From: Telopea speciosissima
Lineage: Eukaryota > Streptophyta > Magnoliopsida > Proteales > Proteaceae
Direction of reading: 5' to 3'
Length of the DNA stretch: 64,000 nt
NCBI RefSeq assembly: GCF_018873765.1
Contig: NC_057925.1
Location: 50,294,010-50,358,009 of the forward strand
The notes beneath the pieces were generated by a model, which saw nothing but the letters and a program-made list of their open reading frames with translations, was not told where the DNA came from and did not search any database. This document shows, piece by piece, positions 1 to 10,997 of this stretch (position 1 is its first letter; each line of letters starts with the position of its first letter). The position numbers were made by a program, and so were the translations under genes.

Positions 1-58
1 TCAGTGTACAGCTTTCAGAGGTGAAAGAAAATTCAAACTTTTGCAAATATTCACATAC

Positions 59-939
59 CTTCAGATCTCTGTGAAGAACATAGTTTGAATGCAAATATTC
101 GACCGCCAATAGCAATTGAGTGAACCACTTGCAGAGTTTCTGTGCAGTGCCAATGATTATCAAGAAACAATGGTAACTCCTAATTGAATCATAAGCAACA
201 CAAAATGGGGGAAGTGGCTATACCTCTTCTGGAAACAATTCCCCATTTGATCTTTTCATCAACTCAGCCCTGCCAAACGGTGACAAATAACTAATGTCAG
301 AATATAATTTACCAATTACACCTTCCGAGACAAGCTTCAAGATATTTGAATGGGACATCTGAACAGTACTCACATGTCTCCACCTTCACAGTATCCAGTG
401 ACGATGCAAACATAGCAGCCCTACATTAGACTACCTAATTCAGGAACGAAGCCAGGTAGCAAAAACTAAAGAAGATGAACATAAATTTAAAAGTTATGAG
501 TAATTCTGACCTTTTCTACCCATGCTTCCTTGAATTCCACAATGTAAGGGTGCTGGATTCGTGCTATGAGAGCCATCTACACTCCGAATGTCCATATAAG
601 TGAAAAGTCTCCATCCCCAAACAAGAAACAAAAACAGGTAAAAGACAAGCAAACCAAAATCCGCTCTTTTGACATACCTCTTGATGAGCAGATCTTCTGC
701 AACGATCGGTCTGTCTAGCTAGCCGGATTTTCTTCAGAACATATCTGGAATCAGGAATATCGAATGACAGTGAAAAAACGAATCATTTAAGCAATAGCAA
801 TAATGCCTACTTTTACCAATTAAAAAATAAAGATTGCCTACTTCTTCTTCTCCAATTTGTGATTGACAAGGATTGCCGCTCCAAAAGCTCCTCGACCGAT
901 CTGCTCCATGATCTCATACTGATCCATCCGAGACTCCAT
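59..939 (-). CDS. NEK5/6-like NIMA-related protein kinase, 5' half (continues past window start)
   Basis: Serine/threonine kinase of the plant NIMA-related family; by homology these act on microtubules and cell expansion. Six exons on the minus strand: 842-939, 678-744, 511-576, 374-420, 224-269 and 59-139, all with GT-AG borders and phases that join without a break. The joined 135 residues begin [20 protein letters not shown]. Visible are the glycine-rich loop (GRGAFG, residues 15-20), the ATP-binding lysine in [12 protein letters not shown] (residue 37), the NEK-typical block RCRRSAHQE, and the catalytic-loop start HRDLK (131-135, catalytic Asp 133). The MESRMDQYE start resembles Arabidopsis NEK5/NEK6 more than NEK1-3, which begin MEQYEV. 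Positions 1-58 are intron; the rest of the kinase domain and the C-terminal tail lie outside the window. The start codon at 939 precedes the family's usual N-terminus and has leader sequence upstream. Family is secure, exact orthologue less so. Confidence 0.93.
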
Positions 940-1600
940 GACTTGGACCAGCGAGAATCCAGAAGTAGAGAACTAAATCAGGCGATTCTCTTGTTCTGCT
1001 TGAACACTTCTCGCAGAGTTTCCAGGTCAAAAAGCCTTACAGCTATTCCCTTTAAATCCTTACTAAACTTCTCCACTTTAACTGTAAAGATGCTCTAACC
1101 TTAGATCTTACACAAGTCCACGCCATTTCTCGATCAGCACCGAAATTGACTTCCCTGTACCGAAACCAGTCTGTGCGCCCAATTTTAACTCACTACGAAC
1201 TGTAAACAGCAACTCAAAACTGAAATCTCTCAATCAAACATTCTTGAATCGCCAGCTTCCCTAATTAACTTCCATCACCTTACAACACTATGAATCAAAA
1301 TAAGCCTTTCGAAACCTTTCCACTCACCTTGTACATTTGGATTTCCTCTGCAGAATATCGATTTCTTCTTCGACTCATTCAGAGAAAGAAAAAATAATCA
1401 AATAAAGTTCCTACCACTGAACGCCTTTCGAAGATCGTCCCCACCACAACTCTTGCAGTCCAACTACCGTTGAAAAAATAATTTAAAAAAAAAATGCTGC
1501 TCATCTACCTCCTTTTATCCACTTTGCTTTTCTCGCCTTTTTTTTCTCAGTATCTGTGAGTTGCAGATTTCAGAGCCGTAAGAACTTGTTTATATAGGAA
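940..1600 (-). promoter_or_regulatory. 5' leader and probable promoter of the NEK-like kinase
   Basis: A TATA-like CTATATAAACA lies near 1587-1598 on the minus strand. A good splice donor, AAG|GTGAGTG, lies near 1330, so the leader probably has an intron that ends at one of the CAG sites just upstream of the start codon. An intron in the leader is common for plant kinases. Inferred from motifs only. Confidence 0.4.
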
Positions 1601-1699
1601 TATAGGATCCACACTCCAAAGCGAGCGACTGAGAGATTCAAACCAAGGTTATGGCTTTAAGAAGTGATTTGAGTTCCAAACCAGAAACTACCTTGTATT

Positions 1700-2959
1700 A
1701 TTTTCCTGACTCACTTGATACTCGCTGAGAGAGATAGAGAGAATGAGACGATCCATTAATGGAGTTTGCTCATGGCCATGCTTCGTCTTACTCCGACAGC
1801 CATTGTTGGCCCCCACGCAAAGGATTTGCGACTTCCAATCGCGCGGGTGACGAAAACCAGGGTTACTCGCGTTCCTACTGGGGCACGTTTCTATATGAGG
1901 GTATTTTTGGGAAAAGAAGAAAGTTACTTTACGAATAACGCTCCACGTGTCCAAAATCCAGGAGAGTAGGAGTGTAGGACTCCGTTTTCACATGATATTA
2001 GCAGGGTAAGTAACTCTGTAACCGTAACTGTAACTGCAACCCTCAATCATCCTCCGCTCCACTTTACCAATCATTTTATGTTGGAGTAGAGCTTACGTTT
2101 AAGGGTGGGACCTGTCTACGTTGGCATTATTTCTTTGCCTCTCATAGGGAAGCACAACGAGAAATCTAGATCGTCCGTTTGATGGAATGCCTCCTTGTTT
2201 GGCCTTTGGATTAGGTAACTCGCAGCCGTTAGATCAATGATCCGTCGGATCGTATTAGTTTAATCCAAATATAGAAGTAGCAGTCACTACACTACTAACT
2301 TAGCGGTCTTGACCAGCATTGAGCAAACCCCATGTGAGTTGTACACAAACTACTAAGATACGAAAAGGCACGTGCTTTGCTCTGCCACTTGGTGATGTGC
2401 TAACGTACGCCATGTGTTGGGTTTCCGAAGAGGTGCTCCCAGTGATATCATGCGCCCGTGTTTGCGAATAATTATTCTTGAAAATTCTATATCCTAAGCA
2501 GCTTTTAATCTGACGGTAAATAACCTTTTCTTGGCAACTCTCAATTTATGTTTGATACTTGATCGTTAGGGGATAGGGAGTGAGAAGTGTGGAGTGATGT
2601 GAAACTTCGTTGTTTTATGGAGGGAAAGTTGACTGAGTAGACTACTTGTGCAGTAGAGTGTTTACCCTCTGTTACCTTATAAGGCATAATAGCATCTTTG
2701 ACCGGAAGAGAAGGAAGGTGACCTAAAAGCTGAGAAAGGAAGCTTTACTATCATGCGCTGAAGGGTTCGTACACTTAGCCAGGTCCATCGTCTATGGAGC
2801 TTAGCTGGGGTGTCTTAGTGGTTGATTATCATATAATTCCTAAACGTGCTGCTTCGGATATGCGCCAGCTACGAGCAAGCGATGGAATCCTATTTGTTGT
2901 CTTTACCCCTAAAAAAATAATCCTATTTGTTGTCATAGTAATATTATTATTATTATTTG
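1700..2959. other. Intergenic, no gene recognised
   Basis: Both strands carry only short open frames without recognisable domains. No repeat family was identified apart from the MITE that begins at about 2960. Confidence 0.5.
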
Positions 2960-3123
2960 GGAAAAATAATGCAACTAATGCTGCAGCGCAGTGTGTACCT
3001 ATACCTAAGCATAGTCGCACGTGAAATGATCGATACGCTCATGGTCCTTTACACTTTTTTCTTAAGGAGGTGTGCCGGGCATTTATGCAACGGTGCGACA
3101 TTGGCCAGCATTCTTTCTCCTTT
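2960..3123. mobile_element. Palindromic MITE, family A (copy 1)
   Basis: Left arm (GCAGCGCAGTGTGTACCT and following) is complementary, with mismatches, to the right arm that ends GGCCAGCATTCTTTCTCC. A second copy at 59868-60043 shares the terminal GAGAAAGAATGCT and the GTGTACCTG...GTCGC block. No coding potential. Confidence 0.6.
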
Positions 3124-4764
3124 TATTCCCAAATGAGAGTATCAAGTATCGATTAAAGTAAGACATTTACCAAAACACCCTTAGGATGCTTCTTGAGCAG
3201 TCAGGAATCGGGATTGTTGATTTTTTATTTTTTATGTAATTTTTGTTTGGTACAAGTGATTGTTGTTGTTGTTGACCGAACTAAGATGCGGTCATTGCCT
3301 CGCAGGAGATAGATACAATTGTAGCCTTGTAGGTCTGAGGATTGGAGACGGAACAAGACTGATAGCGGGCTCCACCTGTAACATGCTTGACAAGTCAATA
3401 CAGAGTTTTATCCAATAGAAAGCTGCCACGTCATAAACACACATAGAGTGTAACGACGGCTTGACTCCGCAAGGAATGGAATACAAAAGCCACAAAAGGG
3501 TACAATAATAGCACGAGGACGAAGATACGGACCATATGACAAAAGATCTCAGGAGCTGCTGTTCCATTATGGGATCCGACTCCTCTATTTTCGTTTGTTC
3601 GGTACTGTCGTGCGCCCCTATATACAAGGGCGTTGAAAGTATCGATTTATTCTTGTTCGGGTAAAGCGCTCGGATAGGGGTAAGGCGATCCATTCTACCT
3701 TGCTTGTGTGTAGGGATCGTACATGGTAATAGAGGCAGGCGGAAGTAGAAGAGTTGAATTGCCATTATGGTATCTTGGACCTGAAGGTAGTGAAGTACGT
3801 CCAGGTTGAGGTAATTTCAACCATAAACTATTGAAAGTCATAGATATAAGTAAATAAATTGAAAGGAAAAGACAGGTTGGGTATGTTAGCGTCCTATGTG
3901 TTTATCTCTTTTTTTCTCATTTTGAGGGTTAAGAAAGTCATCTCAAGGCAAGGAAGAGAGAGAGGGACACATCGGGTGCTAATGTATTGTATACCGTTAG
4001 CATACCTATCCCTCTCTCTAAGTAAAACCTTGAAAGTTTTCCCTCTCCTACCTAGCAATGGTTCCCTTTCCCTAGTTTACAACGGTGGTTTCACCCGAGT
4101 TTGGATCCTGCACCCACTTGGGGATGGATAGTGGCATCTCTACTATTTCTCTGTGGATTTGTAAATTTTTATAGATAAAACTTTGTTTAATGGCCATAGA
4201 TCACACACAAAAAAAAAAAAAAAATCCCAAACTCAACAAATTGCCTCACATGGATCGAAGATTAGCTTGCCCATTTTGAATTGTATGGATTCTTGATTAG
4301 TTGAAGTTTCTATTAAACTACACTTGATCAATTCCATATTGTAGTTATAGATTGTAACAATAATTAAAAAGGATTCCACATTTTGAAACCAAAATCGAAT
4401 TGATTTGTTTCGATTAGATTTTAAACTGTCAATTTTGATTTTGATTTTGATTTTCAGTTTTAGTTCTAAATTTGACACCCATAAGCAACTACTGAGGTTT
4501 TGGGTATCTACAATCATGATATTAAGCATGTAGAAATAAAATTCGGTGGATGTAAAAATAACTTGAGAAATGATTATCATGTTATACATTGCACATATCA
4601 ACTAAGAACTTATTATGTCAAAATAAAAGCTGCAGAACAGATGTTCAAACAATTTGTTGGAACATTCATGAAACTGGTGTAAACAAAAGAATCAAATTAA
4701 TCAACACAACCTCTGGCCAACAATATTTTAATGGGGAAAAGAACCTTGAAAGGCAGTGTGGCCT
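3124..4764. other. Intergenic, no gene recognised
   Basis: Holds a 157-codon open frame on the minus strand (3292-3765) with no recognised domain, and an A-run near 4210. The 3290-3800 stretch has a less AT-rich look than its surroundings and could be an organelle-derived insert, but I could not match it to any organelle gene. Confidence 0.4.
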
Positions 4765-6876
4765 TGTAGACACCACATTTTGATACTTTGAAAGTATGTC
4801 TTGGCGATGATGATCGAAATTCGGCTGGCTCGCGTGGTGACTGGACAACAAAAAATTACCATTTTACCTTTACCCCATTTTTGTGATCAAACTGTCCTAA
4901 CTAGGTCCAAAACACTTTGGATGACCTTATTTGGACATATTAAGCTTTCACGTAAAATTTCACCAAAATAGGATTTTTTTTAATAAATGAACATTTTGCC
5001 CCTGGCACAATTCTCGATATTGAAGCTACCCGATGTGACCTGAAATCATTTGAATAACCTTTTTTGGACATATTCTGCTTACACGTAAAATTTTGTATAA
5101 ATCCGGCATCATTTGGATGTTGATCGGCGTGAAACACCATTTTATGTTTTCATCGGTCTTTGTGCCATTTTTTGACAAAATCCGGCCATATCATCCATAC
5201 AGTTGGAAAGTACGTGTCTAGGCCTTCGTGGAGATATATGGTTTGTCAAAATCGGCCACCCGGTTTGGGAGATCTTGACGTTTGAATGTGCGCCCTTAAA
5301 ATGAAATAAAAGAAAATTAAAATAAATTGACCACCTGACCCAGCCCAGTTGGACCTATCGGTAGGCCACAAAGTCTAAATCCCCACATGCATGGCCCATG
5401 GCCATACACCTGGCCACAGTCCGCCAGCGCGGCAGGCCCGCAAGTCAAGCCTACCAGCCCCAACCCCCATTCTTGTCGACCAGCATTGAAAACCCAAGGT
5501 TCATTTGAACATTTTGTCGAACAGGTTTTTGCCTATAAATAGGCTGCGATTTGGAAGAGTTATAGACCCCAAAAAGTCATGAAAAAAATACCTTCATGAA
5601 GCTTGTTCTCCCCTCTTTCAATACTTGTTAGAAATATCCTAAGTTCGTGTTCTCATAGCCATAAAAAATTTCACAAATACCCCTTGTTCACCACTTTTGC
5701 CATTCGGATCAACCACACTTGGATCTACTTTCAGCACTTTTCGGAGAAAATTCCAACCATCCAAGGATATGTATAGAAAAATACCCTTGAAGTGTGTAAG
5801 TGTCTGAACTTAGTTTACATATCATTTGAAGGCCGGAATTGTCGTCGGAAAATGCTGAAAGCTGCTCCAAGTATGGTTGCTCTAATTGGCAAAAATGGTG
5901 AACAAGGGGTATTTGTGGAATTGCTTATGTCTATGAAAACATGATATGGGGATATTACTAACAGGTATTGAAAGAGAGGAGAACTAGCTTCATAAAGTTA
6001 TTTTTTTCATGAATTTTTGGGGTGTCTAGCCCCTCCAAATCGAAGCTTATTTATAGGCAAAACCATGTTTGACAAAATGTCCAAATGAACCTTGGGCTTT
6101 CAATGCCGGTCGACAAGAATGGGGGTTAGGGCTGCCAGGCATGACTTGCGGGCCTAGCACGCTGGCGGGCTGTGGCCAACTGTATGGCCATGGACCATGC
6201 ATGAGGGGACTTGGACTTTGTGGCCTACCAACAGGCCTGGGCTGCCGAGAGGCCCAGCTGTGCTGGGTCAGGCAAGGTTGACCCAGTTGGGTCAATCCGG
6301 TCTGACTTGGGTCGGTCAATTTGTTTTAATTTCATTTTATTCCATTTTAAGGGTCCACATTCAAAAGTTAATATCTCGCAAGCCGGGTGTTTGATTTTGA
6401 CGAGTCACATATCTCCACGAAGGCCTCGACACGTAGTTTCCATCCATATGGATAATATGGCCGTATTTTGTTGAAAAATAACACAAAAACCGAGGAACAC
6501 AAAAATGGTGTTTCACACCAATCAAGGTCCAAATGATACAGGAATTATAAGAAATTTTACATGTAAACACATTATGACCAAAAAAAGATCATCCAAACGG
6601 TTTCAGGTCACATTGGTTATCTTGAATACTGAGAATCGTGCTAGGGGCAAAATGGTCATTTTTCAAAAAAATTGTCCGATTTGATCGAATTTTACGTGAA
6701 AGCTTAATATGACCAAATAAGGTCATACAAAGTGTTTTGGATCTAGCTAGGATAGTCTGGTCACAAAAGTGGGGTAGCGTTACCATTTTTCGTTGTCCAG
6801 TCACCACGCGAGCCAGCCGAGCTTTGATCATCATTGCCAAGACATAATTCCAAGGTGTCAAAATATAGTGTCTACA
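4765..6876. repeat. 2.1-kb inverted repeat of two LTR-like arms
   Basis: The left arm starts TGTAGACACCACATTTTG at 4765. The right arm, read on the minus strand, starts TGTAGACACTATATTTTG at 6876. The two are complementary over about 1 kb each and meet near 5,790 with a spacer of a few tens of bases. Each arm has a TATA-like CTATAAATAGG (5532-5542 left, its partner near 6046-6060). The TGTAGACAC start is shared with the LTR at 18357. Seen: the inverted repeat. Inferred: two copies of an LTR in tail-to-tail orientation. No target duplication was found at the ends. Confidence 0.75.
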
Positions 6877-7442
6877 GAATGTCCCCCTTTGACTAAGAGC
6901 ACGCAGTGGACGAAAGTCAAAGGAATGATTCCGCATTTTGTCACAGCGGAGCAAAAACAAAAATTTCCCACATCTTGCTCATAAATGTGGGAATTTGAAA
7001 CCATCGGTGAAGTATGGTGTACAATGAAATATGATGAAAATAACGATGGTGTACAATGAAATACGGAGCAATTCATGGTAATTTATCATACGAATAGCTA
7101 CGACAGAAACAGGTAAAGCTTACAGTGCATAGTTATTGATATGGTCTGACGAGGCTTTCCATCGGCTAACAGATAACATTAACAAGATGATATACCTGCA
7201 AGAGATACATTGATGCAATAGGCTAAACACTACGACAAACAACAACGATGGTGGACAATGGTTTCAAAAAGTAAAACAATGACTCACTAGGGGGATAAAT
7301 ACACATACTTGGGGGAAAGTGTGTGCAACTAGCATCGGCACTCCTTAGTCGGCTAAACTAGAAGACAAACATGAAGGTTGGAAATGCACTCTGTCCACAA
7401 ATTTTGTGCTAGATGAAAATGCACTCCATCGGTAGATTTGGT

Positions 7443-7640
7443 GATTTCAAGGTGGTCTTACAAGGCAAATTTTCCAAATCGGATGCTGATGATTTCAAAA
7501 AGGTATACAAGGCTAACTTTTTAAATCGGGTGTTGGTGATTTTAGAAGGTGTTACAAAGTGAACCTTCTGAATCAAATGTCAATGATTTCAAGAAGGTCT
7601 TACAAGGCGAACCTTCTGAATCGCCTATCAGTGATTGTGC
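7443..7640 (+). repeat. Diverged tandem repeat, about 47-48 bp unit, four copies
   Basis: The motif GATTTCAAGAAGGTCTTACA recurs in diverged form at about 7443, 7491, 7538 and 7585, with a last partial unit at 7633. Similar flanking phrases (GATGAAAATGCACT) occur on both sides. It is not in a recognisable gene. Confidence 0.65.
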
Positions 7641-8499
7641 ACTCTATCAAAAAATTCGATACTTGATGAAAATGCACTTTTTATCGACAAATTCGATGTA
7701 AAGATTGAGAAACTCAACATTCCCCTATTTTAAGATAGTTGTAAAGGTTAAGTATGATCTTTGAAACACTCGCGTTTGGTGTGAACCAATAAGAAACACT
7801 GATTTGATAGTGAACACGAAAAACCATTGGTTTAGTTCTGAACCCGTAAAACAATTAGTGGTTGTGTAATGAACCATATAGCTAGCTTGAAAGGGTTTCA
7901 TTGTACCCAATAAGGCAATTGAATTAGTGGAAAAGAAAGGAGTGAGGAGCTTCTTAAAGTGGATGTAGGCAAAGTTGTCGAATCACTATAAATGCTTGTG
8001 TCTATTTTTCTCTCTATTGCTCATCTGTTTATGAAGGGATTGTATTGAATGGATAGTGAGTTCTAACATGTTTATTACATCAGCTAGGAAGTTGTATTGT
8101 ATGTTTGAACTCAAAGTATCTCCTAGGAAAATGTTTTTAAAATGGTTAAGATTTTAATAATACCAAATTCACCCCACTTGGGTTGCTACATGATCCATCA
8201 GTGGTTGTATAAAGCAGGGATCCTTCATCTTTCTAGAAACCACAACAGTGTTTTTTTAAATAATTCAACAACAATATGAAAATGTATTGATCGACTCCTA
8301 TTCCATAAATAAAGAAGATGCACTAAGGGAGAAGCTTGTACCTGTCCTCTTACACTTTCATTCTAAAGGTTTGGGCATTGTTGCTTTGTGCTTCACATGC
8401 CAAAATTATCTGTACCTGTCCCTTTTTTTATTTTTTATTTATTTTTTTTTATTTTTCATCTCATTTTTCATTCCTTTTTTTTCCTATTTTGTTTTGTTT
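7641..8499. other. Intergenic, no gene recognised
   Basis: AT-rich sequence with no recognised coding domain. A long T-rich stretch (8420-8490) precedes the RTE tail. Confidence 0.5.
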
Positions 8500-8553
8500 G
8501 AATCCATGTAGCCGATCCCATTAAGTTGGGATAAGGCTGAATTTGTTGTTGTT
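8500..8553 (+). mobile_element. 3' tail of an RTE-type LINE
   Basis: The phrase CATGTAGCCGATCCCATTAA, then GTTGGGATAAGGCTGA and a TTG-rich end, is a very common plant retroposon 3' terminus. A second copy lies at 31700-31770. Only the tail is present; no reverse transcriptase is seen upstream. Confidence 0.6.
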
Positions 8554-8627
8554 CTAGAATCGTAATATTTTTCTAAGAATACAACATATTTTTATTATTT
8601 TCAAACTACCATATGATATTGAAAACA

Positions 8628-9075
8628 CCAAGTGCCTGCTTGATAACCTTACGAGAAACAGTTTCTGATGTTTTTCTGTTCTGAGAAACTGAAAAACATC
8701 TAAAAATTGCTTGATAACGAAGTGTTTTTTGTGATTGTTTTTGAAACATAAATCAAAATTTATGCTCCTTGTAAGACTTTTGACGGCACATGTTGGACAT
8801 GTTCTGTCGTTTCTTGGCTAAAAATTGGAAAAGTGTGCTCGATAAAAACTCTTATATTCATTCACTATGCGATTTGGGGAAGAAGCTCTCCGGTTCCTTT
8901 TGTTAATTTAAAAAAAAAAAGAAAAAAAAGAAAAGGATTTTGCTTGTTTCCAAGAACAGGTTTATCATGCGAGTCAAAAACGATTTCTCAGCACAGAAAA
9001 TGAAAAAACTTTTTTATTGTTTCTCAACACATAACCAGAACAAAAACACTCGTAAGATTATCAAACGGACACCAA
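8628..9075. mobile_element. Non-autonomous TIR element (about 0.45 kb)
   Basis: The left end GTGCCTGCTTGATAACCTTA and the reverse complement of the right end GTGTCCGTTTGATAATCTTA match closely, and the inverted similarity continues into OpenCAG-free AT-rich sequence containing GAGAAAC motifs. No open frame. The exact target duplication could not be fixed (ACCAA on both sides is possible). Confidence 0.6.
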
Positions 9076-9397
9076 ATTAACAAAGCTGCAGTAGATTTTT
9101 CTACTAGTTTGTGTACCAAATCCCCAACAGCCATTTCAATTAATTATTTCTTGAAAAAAAAAAGAGGACTGCATAGTTACATAATGCGGTCCTCACCGTC
9201 TCTTTCTTGCCAAGTTGCAGTTGTTTTTTTGCTACCAAATTTCCATATAACAATTGTTTGGATTTAAAAGTTTCCATAGGCAAGGAACAAAAGAGAAGTA
9301 ATTATTTTCAAGATTGGCAGGCAGATGTAGGTATCAAAAAGATTCTGAACAAAAGGGGTGATGTAACCTTATCATCCCTATTTATATTTATAAATAT

Positions 9398-9580
9398 AGG
9401 GTTGGGCCAAGCTGAGCGAGGCTTAGACTGAGGCCTCAGCAAAGCCCGGCCCGACCCAACCCTAGGTTGGAAATCTTAGCGCTGGCCCAGTACGGAGGCA
9501 AAGCCCAACCCAGGCCATATCGGGTTCAATGCGGGCTTGGGCGGGCTTAGGCGCACCGGACCAAACTTGCACCCCTATAC
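9398..9580. repeat. GC-rich dispersed repeat, GGGCTTGGGC type
   Basis: A G/C-rich island in AT-rich surroundings with repeated AAGCCC and GGGCTT motifs. It ends near CCAAACTTGCACCCCTA, which resembles ends of hAT-like MITEs. A similar composition recurs at 59450-59745. Assignment is tentative. Confidence 0.35.
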
Positions 9581-9689
9581 CTACATATGTTAGGATGGAA
9601 AACATTACTAAATATGGTTTATTGATTGCTCCACTTAATCGTTAACTTTGACTTAATAAACTATGGGAGAGGGATAGGCACACTATCTA

Positions 9690-9828
9690 GAGTTGGGCTC
9701 ACGTTCACGAGAACGGCTTCCAGCTATTCAGATGGAATCCCCTCCATGTGGCCCACAGAGTGGATTCCATCTGAACAGCTTGAAGCTGTTCTCGTATGCT
9801 CACATACGTGAACGTGAGCTGGACTCCA
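9690..9828. mobile_element. Palindromic MITE
   Basis: The left arm GCTCACGTTCACGAGAACGG is mirrored by the right arm, which ends CGTGAACGTGAGC. An inner pair around CAGATGGAATCC and GGATTCCATCTG continues the hairpin, so the whole element can fold on itself. Confidence 0.7.
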
Positions 9829-10371
9829 TTATCTGTGGGCGGTAATCTAGGAGGCTACACCAATGGGGGTGCTAGATGGGGTATCATATTGGAGGGGCAA
9901 GGAGATCATTTTAGGAGAGAGAGAGAGACTAGATAGTAGAAATATACCATCAATCAAGCCCAAACCAGGGGGTGGTGACGGTGGTGATTACGGACGACGT
10001 GAAGACGGTGGTGGATACAGTGCAGTGGTGTTGTTGTCACAGAGAGGGGTTTTTTTTTTTTTTTAATTTTTTTAAACATAGGAGATGAGATGGTAATTCT
10101 TGGTGGTCGAATTGGAGAATATTTTCTTTCTCTTTTTCCCATCCATTACTGGATAATACTTGAGCTGATACCAAAAAAATATGCTAACTCAATGTATCAG
10201 TCATACTATGCCGATACAGACAGTCCATATCAGATCTCGTACCGATTTCTGGGATAAACAGCGCCTGATCCGATACAGTGCACTTGAACATGTTTTCATT
10301 GTCTCAATCATGATAACCCTTTGTGAATAGGGAAGTTGTTTTCTGTTTAGTGGTGGAAGTGTCTTTTCATA

Positions 10372-10438
10372 TGGGGAGGTGAGAGATAGACTCATACCAG
10401 TGCTGGGATAGGCCACACTCTTAGATAGTGTTCTTTTT
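10372..10438. mobile_element. Partial copy of palindromic MITE family B
   Basis: GGGGAGGTGAGAGATAGACT followed by GATAGGCCACACTC matches the right half of the complete copy at 60152-60306. The left half is not recognisable here. Confidence 0.5.
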
Positions 10439-10496
10439 TCGAATGAATAATATCCTTCTAGGTATTGCAAAACAAATTTTTACCTCGTACAATTCA

Positions 10497-10636
10497 GACA
10501 TCCTCTAATTCCCTTACAATCCCTCATATGAGAGCTGAAATGACCACTTACCCATTGCTTGGACACACTTCCCAAGGCAATGGGTAAGTGGTCATTTCAC
10601 TCCCATGTGAGGGATTGTAGGGAATTGGAGGGTGTC
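10497..10636. mobile_element. Palindromic MITE with about 60-bp arms
   Basis: The left arm begins GACATCCTCTAATTCCCTTA; the right arm on the opposite strand begins GACACCCTCCAATTCCCTAC. The inner AAATGACCACTTACCCATTG is the same in both arms, and only a short spacer separates them. Near-perfect pairing suggests a fairly young insertion. Confidence 0.8.
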
Positions 10637-10997
10637 AAAATTTTAGGTGATAATGATCCAAAACATCATGGGTAAGGATGTTAATTGTTGATTTAGTTTT
10701 TCGATTCCAGACATAACATGTGGGAACCAAAAGTAATTAAGATCCTATTTCCCAAATCAAAACCGAACCAACTCAATTCAATTTCATATTTTCATATTCA
10801 GTTCACTATTCAGCATTTTACCCTGTTCATATTCGTTTGAGTTTATTTCAAGTGTTTAGGCCAACCTTTTCACATCACCAAAAAAAAAAACTCACCTTAT
10901 TATTGTATGAAAAAACTACGTTGTTTTGTTAAGACCATAATCCGCCAAAAAAAACTTCTGAACATTGAAAAATTTATTAACCACATTGATTAAAAAT

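Noticed and set aside
3292..3765. 157-codon open frame on the minus strand
   Set aside because: No recognisable domain, no splice or leader context; organelle origin was considered but no organelle gene could be matched.
7443..7640. Regular short repeats as a CRISPR array
   Set aside because: Plant nuclear DNA, diverged repeats without unique spacers of constant length; an ordinary tandem repeat.
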